Of a stretch of DNA of 11,466 bases, positions 1 through 6,542 are shown piece by piece; the stretch's first letter is position 1; each line of letters starts with the position of its first letter. Source of the stretch: CAZAMP01 sp964486455 (GTDB lineage: Bacteria > Eisenbacteria > RBG-16-71-46 > CAZAMP01). A model generated the notes under the pieces. The model was not told the DNA's origin. It did not search any database and was given only the letters and a program-made list of their open reading frames with translations. Location of the stretch: NCBI GenBank assembly GCA_964486455.1, contig CAZAMP010000074.1, forward strand, positions 1 through 11,466. The letters are read 5' to 3'. Made by a program: the position numbers and the translations under genes.

Positions 1-72
1 TTCGGTAGATCGGCTGGGTGTCCAGAATCCTACGGTTGTTCGTGATCGACAACACTACGCACGTTTCACGAC

Positions 73-354
73 TTGAGTGCACGCGAGATCGCAAACCACC
101 CGGAAGTGGACACCACATCGGCGGCGGTGGAAATGGCGATTTCTCGATGTCGCGCTAGCCTGGCAGCATGCATGAAACGGAAGGGAATGGATTCCGGGGA
201 CATTCCGCCGGGCACCTTCGTCAGGCTCTGGGAGACCATGGTCGCGTCGGTCCCGACCGGCTCGGTGACTATGGAGGAACAGCTTTCTCTCGTCCTGCGG
301 TCTGAAGATCGGGTCGGATCGGCTGGCATGGATGAGATGCCGGAGGTTCCATGA
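73..354 (+). CDS. C-terminal part of an ECF-type sigma factor (region 4), frame interrupted upstream
   Basis: This is the DNA-binding tail of a sigma-70 family (ECF-like) factor, which would direct RNA polymerase to -35 elements. The visible piece begins LSAREIANHPEVDTTSAAVE and continues with AISRCRASLAACMKRKG. It matches a region 4 helix-turn-helix: the SAREIA helix, a turn, then a recognition helix with the Val-Glu and Arg-x-Arg pattern typical of ECFs. A tail of about 50 residues follows. The TTG at 73 is probably an internal Leu, not a start: there is no ribosome binding site before it and it falls inside the domain. The same frame is open only from 46, because TGA at 43-45 blocks it. 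The rest of the protein must therefore lie left of the window in another frame (real frameshift or sequence error), or the gene is a remnant. An anti-sigma-like gene lies 107 bp downstream on the same strand, the usual sigma/anti-sigma order. Region 4 identity is fairly secure; whether the gene is intact is not. Confidence 0.62.
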   Translation: MSAREIANHPEVDTTSAAVEMAISRCRASLAACMKRKGMDSGDIPPGTFVRLWETMVASVPTGSVTMEEQLSLVLRSEDRVGSAGMDEMPEVP

Positions 355-393
355 CAGCGACAGTGATGATCGCGATGTGACCCGAGGGAGAGC

Positions 394-453
394 ATGACCA
401 CGCCAGAAAGCGCTGGAGAACTCAGACGATCAAAGGCATCCGGTGAGGAGTAG
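394..453 (+). CDS. possible 19-aa peptide between sigma and anti-sigma genes
   Basis: This short ORF reads MTTPESAGELRRSKASGEE and ends in TAG at 451-453. A purine-rich GAGGGAGAG lies just before its ATG at the right distance for a ribosome binding site. Its last codons overlap the GGTGAGGAG (442-450) that appears to serve the downstream anti-sigma gene at 462, so ribosomes finishing here could expose or cover that site. It is hydrophilic and I recognise no family. It could be a leader or coupling peptide, or a chance ORF, since this length is easily random. The only support is the ribosome binding site and the tight junction. Confidence 0.22.
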   Translation: MTTPESAGELRRSKASGEE

Positions 454-461
454 ATGCCGCG

Positions 462-1232
462 ATGACGAAAGAGACGACACCCACCCACGACGACACACAC
501 GTGCCAGACGATGAGCTAGTTGAACTCGCGTATGGCGTGCTGGAGTCCCCCCGTCGCGACAGAGTGCTCGACCATGTGCGGTCGTGTCCGGATTGTGAGC
601 ACCGCTTCCAGCGTGAAGTGGGTGAGTACGCCCGTGTGCTGTCGCGTACCCGCGACCAGAGCACTCCCAGGGAGAGGATTGTCGGGACGCACGATCCATC
701 GTTGGGTCGCTCGGGACGTTGGAAGCGGGCCCTGCTACTGCTGCCGGTGGCGGCGGTGTTCGCCATCGCTCTACTCAGGCCCGGAACGGATGTAGTGACG
801 CTCAACCCTGAGGAATCGAGCTTCTGGATCCCGACGGATCTTGAGATCATGCACCTTCGGCGCCCGGGCGTCGATCAAGCCCTGGAAGCGAGAAAAGAAC
901 GAGCGCTCGAGGCCTACGACTCGCACGACTGGAGTACCGCCTTGATCGAGCTTGAGAAGATGGGGGTTGGCCCGAGCTGGAACGATCCCCTTCCGATCTA
1001 TCTCGCAGATTGTCTGGTACGAGCGGGCAGGGCTGAGGATGCGATCACTATGATCTCCCGTCTGAGCGCCGGATTGTTGCCGGCTCCGTGGAGGCAGTAC
1101 ACGCACTGGATCCTCTATCGGGCCTATCGTGACAGAGGTTTCGAGGATGAGGCCCGGGAAGCCCTCCGGCGGGTCGCAGATGATGGCGGTGAGCTGGGTG
1201 AAACTGCCGCGCAGGCGCTCTCACACCCGTGA
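462..1232 (+). CDS. membrane anti-sigma-like protein: zinc-finger domain, one TM segment, TPR-like C-terminus
   Basis: The 256-residue protein is probably a transmembrane anti-sigma factor. Residues 17-60 form an anti-sigma zinc-finger (zf-HC2/ZAS) domain with H38-x3-C42-x2-C45 inside DHVRSCPDCEHRF. In known members this motif binds zinc and the helical domain holds the partner ECF sigma factor in the cytoplasm. A basic stretch (RSGRWKRA) precedes a single hydrophobic segment at about 89-106. Residues 140-256, on the far side of the membrane, are helical and TPR-like: an Ala/Leu pattern around ALEAYDSHDWSTALIELE, a second unit near PIYLADCLVRAGRAEDA, and a third near YRAYRDRGFEDEAREAL. These would be a ligand- or partner-sensing part. 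The ATG at 462 is chosen because GGTGAGGAG lies 11 bases upstream and an in-frame TGA at 444-446 rules out a longer form. The gene follows the sigma fragment and ends one base before the stop of the convergent CHAT gene. The anti-sigma role is inferred from motif and position; the cognate partner is presumably the sigma factor ending at 354. Confidence 0.8.
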   Translation: MTKETTPTHDDTHVPDDELVELAYGVLESPRRDRVLDHVRSCPDCEHRFQREVGEYARVLSRTRDQSTPRERIVGTHDPSLGRSGRWKRALLLLPVAAVFAIALLRPGTDVVTLNPEESSFWIPTDLEIMHLRRPGVDQALEARKERALEAYDSHDWSTALIELEKMGVGPSWNDPLPIYLADCLVRAGRAEDAITMISRLSAGLLPAPWRQYTHWILYRAYRDRGFEDEAREALRRVADDGGELGETAAQALSHP

Positions 1233-1233
1233 T

Positions 1234-3681
1234 TCAGTAGCCGGCGCCTCCAATGAATCGGAACCCGGCCCAGTAGACTGGGTGGGCGTATCGTGCCACG
1301 CCGCTCTCGTCCAAATGACTGCGCAACCACCGCTTTGCCGCGATCAGTGCCGCGGCGGGTGCGAGGACCCGGTTGTCGTCGGTGGTGCCGGTGAGGTGCG
1401 CATAGAAGCGCTTCATCAGAATATAGGTGGCCGCGTCATCGACCGGCCAGATGCTCGCGATGATCCCCCGAGCTCCTGCTCCAAAGAACGCCTGACGTCC
1501 GAGGAACTCCCCCCACACATAGCCCGTGCCGCGACCCATTCGGCAGGCGCTCAGGACCACCAAGGAGTTGTCGAACTGCCATCCGTAGACGATGCGATCG
1601 CTCGTGGCCACTCGGGGACGACCGTCACTGGAGGGGAGTATCAGCCCCATACGTTCGGGATCGGTGGGGATGTAGCCGTGCCCAATCATATGGACGAGAC
1701 CGTACTGCTCGAGCCGACCGTCTTGTGACCAGGAACGCAGCTTGTCGTAGGTCTCCGGATCTCCGATGAGGGCATCCCCATCGATAGCATCCAGTACTGT
1801 CCTCATCTCATCGTGCAGGTGCGAAAGCTCGGCGAGCTGCCGTGCGCCTTCATCGGTTGAGTGTGGTTCTACCGGAAAGAACTCCGAATCACGCATCCGG
1901 TGATCCTCGATCGGGTCCACCGTCGCATCGCTGAAGCTGCCGACCACCAACGCCCGGGGGATCGCCGTGTCTCTGCTCTCGGAGAGCATGAGGAAGGCGG
2001 TCGCGGACGGGGTGTAGGAGATCGAGACTAGCTCGATCAGCTTCTTGTCGTCTGGCAGGTTCAGCATCTCGAGAGGCAGGAACTCGCTCGCACCCTCGCC
2101 GATGAGATGCTTCACCCCGGCGAAGTGATCGGATAGAGGGTGCAGACTCAGCTCTGACCATTCGCGCGTTGCCGCGTCGATCCGCTGGTCCTCCGGGATC
2201 CACACTTGCCAGGTGCTGGCCCGGAGAAGTGCATTCTGGAGCCAGCCCGCCCCCTCGCGGACCACACGCACCGCCTCATCACGCTCGAACCGGTAGATTC
2301 GTTCCCAGCGGACCTCACCGTCCCCACGGAGCACGTAATTCCATTTCCAGGCTTGAATCCCTGCGCGGGGCCGCCGCTTGTCACCACCGAACCAGGCCGC
2401 GACCGTGCCCATCATCGCCGCGTCCGGCCCCAGCACAGACGCCACGTCGACGGGATCGGGGACCTCCGGGCGATGTTTCTCGAGGTAGTCGCGCTCGAGG
2501 GCCCAAAGTCGCGCGCGGAGATCGAGGATCCGATGGAGAGTTTCCCAGTCCTCAGTACTCGCCAGTGTGTCGGGCCAGTCCTCGCTAGCCTCCAGATACT
2601 CCGATCGGGCGGAGGCATGGCGCGGGTAGGTTTCGGGATCCCATTCGGACCAGCGCGAGAGGGCAATGTACTCATCGCTGAGAAAGCCGTTCTTCTTCTG
2701 GCTCTCAACCCACGCTTCCTCTTCCCGCCCGAGTTCCAGGAGAATCAGCGCCAACTCGGCCCGTCCCACCGGTGGAATCAGGCGCCGGGAGAGTCCCGGG
2801 AAGAGACCAGATCGGGCCGTGTCGAAGATCTCTGCACCGGTCCGATACAGCTGCTCCGCCTGGGTCAGGTCCCCCTGCAGCACCGCATACTCGGCGAGAA
2901 GCTCGAGGACCGTAGCCAATCGCGTATGCCGGTTGAGACCGATCCGACGCAGGATCGACTCGGCTTCGCGGAGCACGGGCAGCGCACCTTCGCGGTCGCC
3001 GCTGTGCCAGATGTTCCAACCGTACCAGGTCAGCGCGTCGGCCAGTGCAAACTCTGACGCCTCCGATCTCCGGAGTAGCTCTACCGCGGAGTGGAATCGT
3101 GGGAGCGCGATGTCGTATCCCTCATGACGTGCGAAATCCGCTTCGGCGAGGGCCAGCATGGCCTCGAGGACGGTAGGCTCAGCTCTTCCGGCGATTGTCT
3201 CATCGACGATCTGGCGGGACTCCTCGTAGCACTGGGCGGCCTCGTCGCGTGCCCACATGAAGCGGTTGGCGAGACCACGAATCACCAGTGTCCACGCTAG
3301 ATCAGCGTGATTCTGCCCAAGATGGTGCCTCTGCTGGTCTGTGCACAATCTCAAGAGGTCGGCGGAGAGTCCCTGGTTTCCCCCCAGGTGCGCGACACGC
3401 CCCACGGTGGCAAGTGCGGTCAGCGTCCGGCGGTCATGGGGTCCGTGAGTGGAGAGAGCGGACTCAAGCTCTTCGACGGACAGAGAGAACGCCGAGACCT
3501 GATCCTGCTCGACGACAAGTTGCTCCACCTCGGCCCGGAGGTCCCAGGGCGGTGTTGAAGGATCACCCACCGGTTCCGCGAAGGCGTTGATCCACGCCAG
3601 AAGGACGAAGCCGAATGCGAGGCCGGGTCGAAGGGGAATCAGTCGCCGTGCACGTGGGTTTCGGACTTCGCGGGGGAACAT
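1234..3681 (-). CDS. exported TPR-CHAT domain protein (caspase-like cysteine protease)
   Basis: An 815-residue protein with an export signal, TPR repeats and a C-terminal CHAT protease domain. CHAT is a clan CD peptidase family related to caspases and separase. Residues 1-35 look like a signal peptide: Arg-rich start, hydrophobic core GLAFGFVLLAW, then AFA before EPVG. It could also act as an anchor. Residues about 75-320 are helical repeats of TPR type (for example LLAEYAVLQGDLTQAEQLYR). Residues about 520-815 are CHAT: the usual PLEML and SISYTPSATAFL pre-core, the catalytic His668 in VHMIGHG, the catalytic Cys713 in VVLSACRMGRG, ASIWPVDD, and the family's end motif HPVYWAGFRFIG. Both catalytic residues are present, so activity is plausible. 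The frame is open to an ATG at 3753, but the ATG at 3681 has AGGAG four bases before it and places the signal peptide at the true N-terminus, so I chose it. The kinase gene lies 223 bp upstream on the same strand. Substrate unknown; the adjacent membrane anti-sigma protein and the kinase are candidates by proximity only. Confidence 0.87.
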   Translation of the reverse strand: MFPREVRNPRARRLIPLRPGLAFGFVLLAWINAFAEPVGDPSTPPWDLRAEVEQLVVEQDQVSAFSLSVEELESALSTHGPHDRRTLTALATVGRVAHLGGNQGLSADLLRLCTDQQRHHLGQNHADLAWTLVIRGLANRFMWARDEAAQCYEESRQIVDETIAGRAEPTVLEAMLALAEADFARHEGYDIALPRFHSAVELLRRSEASEFALADALTWYGWNIWHSGDREGALPVLREAESILRRIGLNRHTRLATVLELLAEYAVLQGDLTQAEQLYRTGAEIFDTARSGLFPGLSRRLIPPVGRAELALILLELGREEEAWVESQKKNGFLSDEYIALSRWSEWDPETYPRHASARSEYLEASEDWPDTLASTEDWETLHRILDLRARLWALERDYLEKHRPEVPDPVDVASVLGPDAAMMGTVAAWFGGDKRRPRAGIQAWKWNYVLRGDGEVRWERIYRFERDEAVRVVREGAGWLQNALLRASTWQVWIPEDQRIDAATREWSELSLHPLSDHFAGVKHLIGEGASEFLPLEMLNLPDDKKLIELVSISYTPSATAFLMLSESRDTAIPRALVVGSFSDATVDPIEDHRMRDSEFFPVEPHSTDEGARQLAELSHLHDEMRTVLDAIDGDALIGDPETYDKLRSWSQDGRLEQYGLVHMIGHGYIPTDPERMGLILPSSDGRPRVATSDRIVYGWQFDNSLVVLSACRMGRGTGYVWGEFLGRQAFFGAGARGIIASIWPVDDAATYILMKRFYAHLTGTTDDNRVLAPAAALIAAKRWLRSHLDESGVARYAHPVYWAGFRFIGGAGY

Positions 3682-3685
3682 AATG

Positions 3686-3690
3686 CTCCT
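3686..3690 (-). promoter_or_regulatory. ribosome binding site deciding the CHAT gene start
   Basis: On the minus strand AGGAG stands four bases before the ATG at 3681. No comparable site precedes the in-frame ATG at 3753. The 24 residues that the longer form would add contain no hydrophobic or domain signal and would push the signal peptide inward. Confidence 0.6.
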
Positions 3691-3740
3691 AGAGTCGGAT
3701 CCGTCCCGAGGTTTGTGAAAACGGGAAACGGCGCAACCTC

Positions 3741-3775
3741 CTGACTGGAACAAGTCAGCCGGCCCGGAGTGGGCC
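3741..3775. repeat. two adjacent inverted repeats in the kinase-CHAT intergenic region
   Basis: CTGACT (3741-3746) and AGTCAG (3753-3758) are a perfect 6-bp inverted repeat around GGAACA. Directly after it, GGCCC (3761-3765) and GGGCC (3771-3775) form a second perfect arm pair around five bases. They lie 60-95 bp upstream of the CHAT start codon, where an operator or a 5' leader hairpin could act. No T-run follows on the minus strand, so a simple intrinsic terminator for the kinase transcript is not supported. Function unknown. Confidence 0.3.
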
Positions 3776-3904
3776 TGGAGGAATCACCATGAGCCAGTCT
3801 AGCACGACTCCACTCGCCCTTCCTATCCGTTGTACGTCGTCAGACTCTTCCACGGCGGCGATCGATACGGTTGGCGCCGATGTAGACTCCGCGGTCGTGC
3901 GGTT

Positions 3905-6382
3905 CTATGGCATGTCCTCATGCTGTGCATTGAATTCATCCAATCGCGACTGCCAGTGTAGACGTTGCTCTTCGTCGCCCAGTCCTTCATACACGCGGGT
4001 TGCCACCCATAGGGCCCACCGTTTGTAGGTGAGCGACGAATCGGAACTGGGTTGAATGATTTCGTTCGCCTGGATGATGTGGGGCTCCGCTTCCTCGAAG
4101 CGGTTCAGTTTGATGAGCACATCGCCCAGGACGAGATGGGCGCTTCCTCGCTCAAAGTCGCCGCTGGGAAGAACTCGCTGTACTCGCTCCACGTACTCCC
4201 TGGCCAGCGGTTCGGCTGCCTCCGGCTTGTCGCTTCTCACGGCCAGGATCAGATTCCGCAACTCATCAAGCGAGTTTGGATGATCCTCTCCATAGATGGA
4301 CCGAAAGATCGCCAGCGCCGCGCGGTGGGCCTCCGCAGCCTCCTCGAACCGTTTTCGGTAGCGCAGGAATGAACCGAGGTAACGGAGCGAGTGCGCCGTC
4401 GCACTGTCGTATTCACCGTTGTGCCGTTGTGACTCCTCGACGGCCTCACGGAACAACCGCTCGGCTTCGTCATTCTCGTTGAAGGTAAAGAGAATGATGC
4501 CGAGCCATCTCTTGCTTCTTAGAAGCGTGGGATCGCCCGGCGGAGAAACCGCTTCCAGAATCTCCACCGACTTGCGGATGAGGGCGGCGGCTTCCTCGCG
4601 TTCCGGGCGGCCGTAGTTCAGGAAGTACTTGGAGTACCCTTGATTGCCGTAGAGGAAACCCACCCTGGCATCCTTCTCTCCGTATAGTTCTTCGTGGATG
4701 GAGATCGCTTCGGGCAAGAGGTCCTCCATTTCCTGGAAGTCGGAGCGCCCATCCCTGCCCCGAAGCGCAGAGATCAGGCCGTAGAGGGACTCAGCAATGT
4801 CAGGGTGTCTCGGCGGTAGGATCCTGCGTCTCGTTTCCAGCGCCTCACGGAGGTGTTTGAGCTGCTTCTCTTTTTCGCCCACGGCACTATAGGCGCCACC
4901 TATCGCGATCTGCACCTCCGCTTGAATGTCCGGTTGATCCGAAAGCCCGGCAATCCTCTCTTCGGCGCCGTCGAGCACCTCGCTCACCTTGACGTCCCGT
5001 CCCTTCAGCCGTGGATCGAGCGATTCGAACATGTCCTGAAGAAAACCGCTGATCTGTGTGGCTTTGCCCGCCTCGGCATCCGCACGGGCGTGTTCCCGGC
5101 GCTGCTCGGTGAACATCACCGACATCGTGATGCCAAAAGCGACCAGCAAAACAAACAATGCAACGACCAACGCAAACGGTGCCCGATGCCGGTTCACGAG
5201 CTTTCGGAACTGGTACGCGGCGCTCGGGGGGCGGGCCAGGATTGGCTGACTGGTGAGGAAGCGTTCGATATCGTCGGCCATCGCCAGGGCGCTTTGGTAC
5301 CTGCGATCCGGGGCCTTCTCGAGCGCCTTCAGGATGATCGTCTCGAGGTCTCCGCGAAGTGTTCGCAGCGCGACGCTTGGACGCGATGGGGCCTCGTCGC
5401 AGATCATTTGGATCGCTCTGGGAATCGATGTGTCCCGTATGTCATAGGGATGTCGATCCGTCAGCATCTCGTAGAGAATCACGCCGAGTGAATAGACATC
5501 GCTTCGGAAATCGATGCCATGCTGGTCGCCGAGCGCCTGTTCGGGACTCATGTAGTTCAGCGTGCCGAGTATCTTGCCGGCGCCGGTGGCCATCGTCGTC
5601 AGCGTGACGTCGGATTCGGTGATCTTGGCGATACCGAAGTCGAGGATTTTCACACGCGGCCCGGGGGCGGACGACGTGTCGCCGCCCACACCTTCCGTCT
5701 CGTGTACGACAATGTTCGAAGGCTTCAGGTCGCGGTGAATGACGCCCCGTTGATGGGCGTAGTTGATGGCGTGGCAGATCTGCAGAAAGATGCGGAGTCG
5801 CGTGTTGAGCTCCGCCTGGACGGGCTCGCCGGAAACGGACCGCGCGCTGAGATAGTCGTCAAGCCGCTTCCCGCGCACCAGCTCCATGGCGAAGAAGTGC
5901 TCACCATCATCGGTCCGGCCCGCCTCGTAGATCGACGCGATCCCCGGGTGGCTAAGCTGAGCGAGCGCGAGCTGTTCGCGCCGAAAGAGCCGGATGTGTT
6001 GCTCGGATACGTAGGAACCGGTTCGAATCACCTTGAGCGCGACCGGGCGGGGAGGGGATCGTTGCTCCGCCTCATAGACGATTCCCATTCCCCCTCTGCC
6101 CAAGACACTCTTGATCTTGAATCCGCCGATCTCTTGAGGCAGGTCCCCTACGGAATCCGAGTCGGTGGGAGAGATCTCCGTTCCCTCGAGCAGTTCGCCT
6201 ATGCCTCCGGTCTTGAGAACTTCGGGGAGAGCACGATCAGAGTCGAGGAGGGATTGGGCCTTGGCCAAAAGCTCGGCATCATCCGCGCACGCCTCGGCCA
6301 CGAAGTCCGCGCGTTCGGATTCCGGCAGCTTGGCGGCCTGAAGCAGAATCCTCTTCAGGCGCGCGAACTGCTGCGGGTTCAT
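3905..6382 (-). CDS. transmembrane serine/threonine protein kinase with C-terminal TPR repeats
   Basis: An 825-residue receptor-type (Pkn/Hanks-type) kinase. Residues 1-60 carry a short helical leader with the pattern Arg-Ala-Asp-Phe-Val ... AC-x-D-D ... SLLDSD, which is frequent in TPR kinases encoded near ECF sigma factors in Planctomycetes, Acidobacteria and relatives. The kinase domain spans about 87-375 and is complete: glycine loop GRGGMG (95-100), VALK with ATP-site Lys117, HRDLKPSN with catalytic Asp218 and Asn223, DFG at 248-250, activation-loop threonines before GTLNYMSPEQA, and DVYSLGVILYEML. A hydrophobic segment at 401-424 crosses the membrane. Residues 430-825 would then be extracytoplasmic, with TPR-like units, clearest at 552-610 and 630-700 (for example ALAIFRSIYGEDHPNSL). 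Extracytoplasmic input to cytoplasmic phosphorylation is the inferred logic. The CHAT gene lies 223 bp downstream and the AraC gene 160 bp upstream, all on the same strand. No clear ribosome binding site precedes ATG 6382, but domain completeness supports the start. Targets unknown; the nearby sigma or anti-sigma protein is a candidate, as in known kinase-ECF pairs. Confidence 0.92.
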   Translation of the reverse strand: MNPQQFARLKRILLQAAKLPESERADFVAEACADDAELLAKAQSLLDSDRALPEVLKTGGIGELLEGTEISPTDSDSVGDLPQEIGGFKIKSVLGRGGMGIVYEAEQRSPPRPVALKVIRTGSYVSEQHIRLFRREQLALAQLSHPGIASIYEAGRTDDGEHFFAMELVRGKRLDDYLSARSVSGEPVQAELNTRLRIFLQICHAINYAHQRGVIHRDLKPSNIVVHETEGVGGDTSSAPGPRVKILDFGIAKITESDVTLTTMATGAGKILGTLNYMSPEQALGDQHGIDFRSDVYSLGVILYEMLTDRHPYDIRDTSIPRAIQMICDEAPSRPSVALRTLRGDLETIILKALEKAPDRRYQSALAMADDIERFLTSQPILARPPSAAYQFRKLVNRHRAPFALVVALFVLLVAFGITMSVMFTEQRREHARADAEAGKATQISGFLQDMFESLDPRLKGRDVKVSEVLDGAEERIAGLSDQPDIQAEVQIAIGGAYSAVGEKEKQLKHLREALETRRRILPPRHPDIAESLYGLISALRGRDGRSDFQEMEDLLPEAISIHEELYGEKDARVGFLYGNQGYSKYFLNYGRPEREEAAALIRKSVEILEAVSPPGDPTLLRSKRWLGIILFTFNENDEAERLFREAVEESQRHNGEYDSATAHSLRYLGSFLRYRKRFEEAAEAHRAALAIFRSIYGEDHPNSLDELRNLILAVRSDKPEAAEPLAREYVERVQRVLPSGDFERGSAHLVLGDVLIKLNRFEEAEPHIIQANEIIQPSSDSSLTYKRWALWVATRVYEGLGDEEQRLHWQSRLDEFNAQHEDMP

Positions 6383-6464
6383 GATTCGCCGCCGACCGAC
6401 ACGCGTGAAAGAGCCACGTGAGCGAATCTCCGTTCAGTTCGGTCAACCTATCTGTGAAGCGCCC

Positions 6465-6476
6465 CGCCGATCGGCG
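6465..6476. repeat. 12-bp perfect palindrome upstream of the kinase gene
   Basis: CGCCGATCGGCG is its own reverse complement. It sits in the 160-bp gap between the AraC stop and the kinase start, about 83 bp before the kinase ATG. It could be a repressor operator for the kinase transcript. As RNA it would make only a four-pair stem without a T-run, so it is a poor terminator for araC. A GC-rich 12-mer palindrome may be chance. Confidence 0.22.
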
Positions 6477-6542
6477 CCTCTCGACACTCGCATACCGCGA
6501 GACTTCGGAATTGTCGCTTACTGCAAAAGTTGTGTCTACCGA

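Noticed and set aside
2206..3057. 283-codon plus-strand frame opposite the CHAT gene
   Set aside because: It is antisense to a well-supported gene, has no domain or ribosome binding site, and is compositional noise.
3682..3753. 24-residue N-terminal extension of the CHAT protein from ATG 3753
   Set aside because: It lacks a ribosome binding site and would bury the signal peptide; AGGAG precedes the ATG at 3681.
3789..4028. 79-codon plus-strand ORF with a strong ribosome binding site
   Set aside because: Most of its second half is antisense to the kinase C-terminus and the product is low-complexity; kept as a finding about signals, not listed as a gene.
5519..6421. 300-codon plus-strand frame opposite the kinase domain
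   Set aside because: It is fully antisense to the conserved kinase core, has no recognisable domain, and is the kind of long antisense frame that GC-rich codon use produces.
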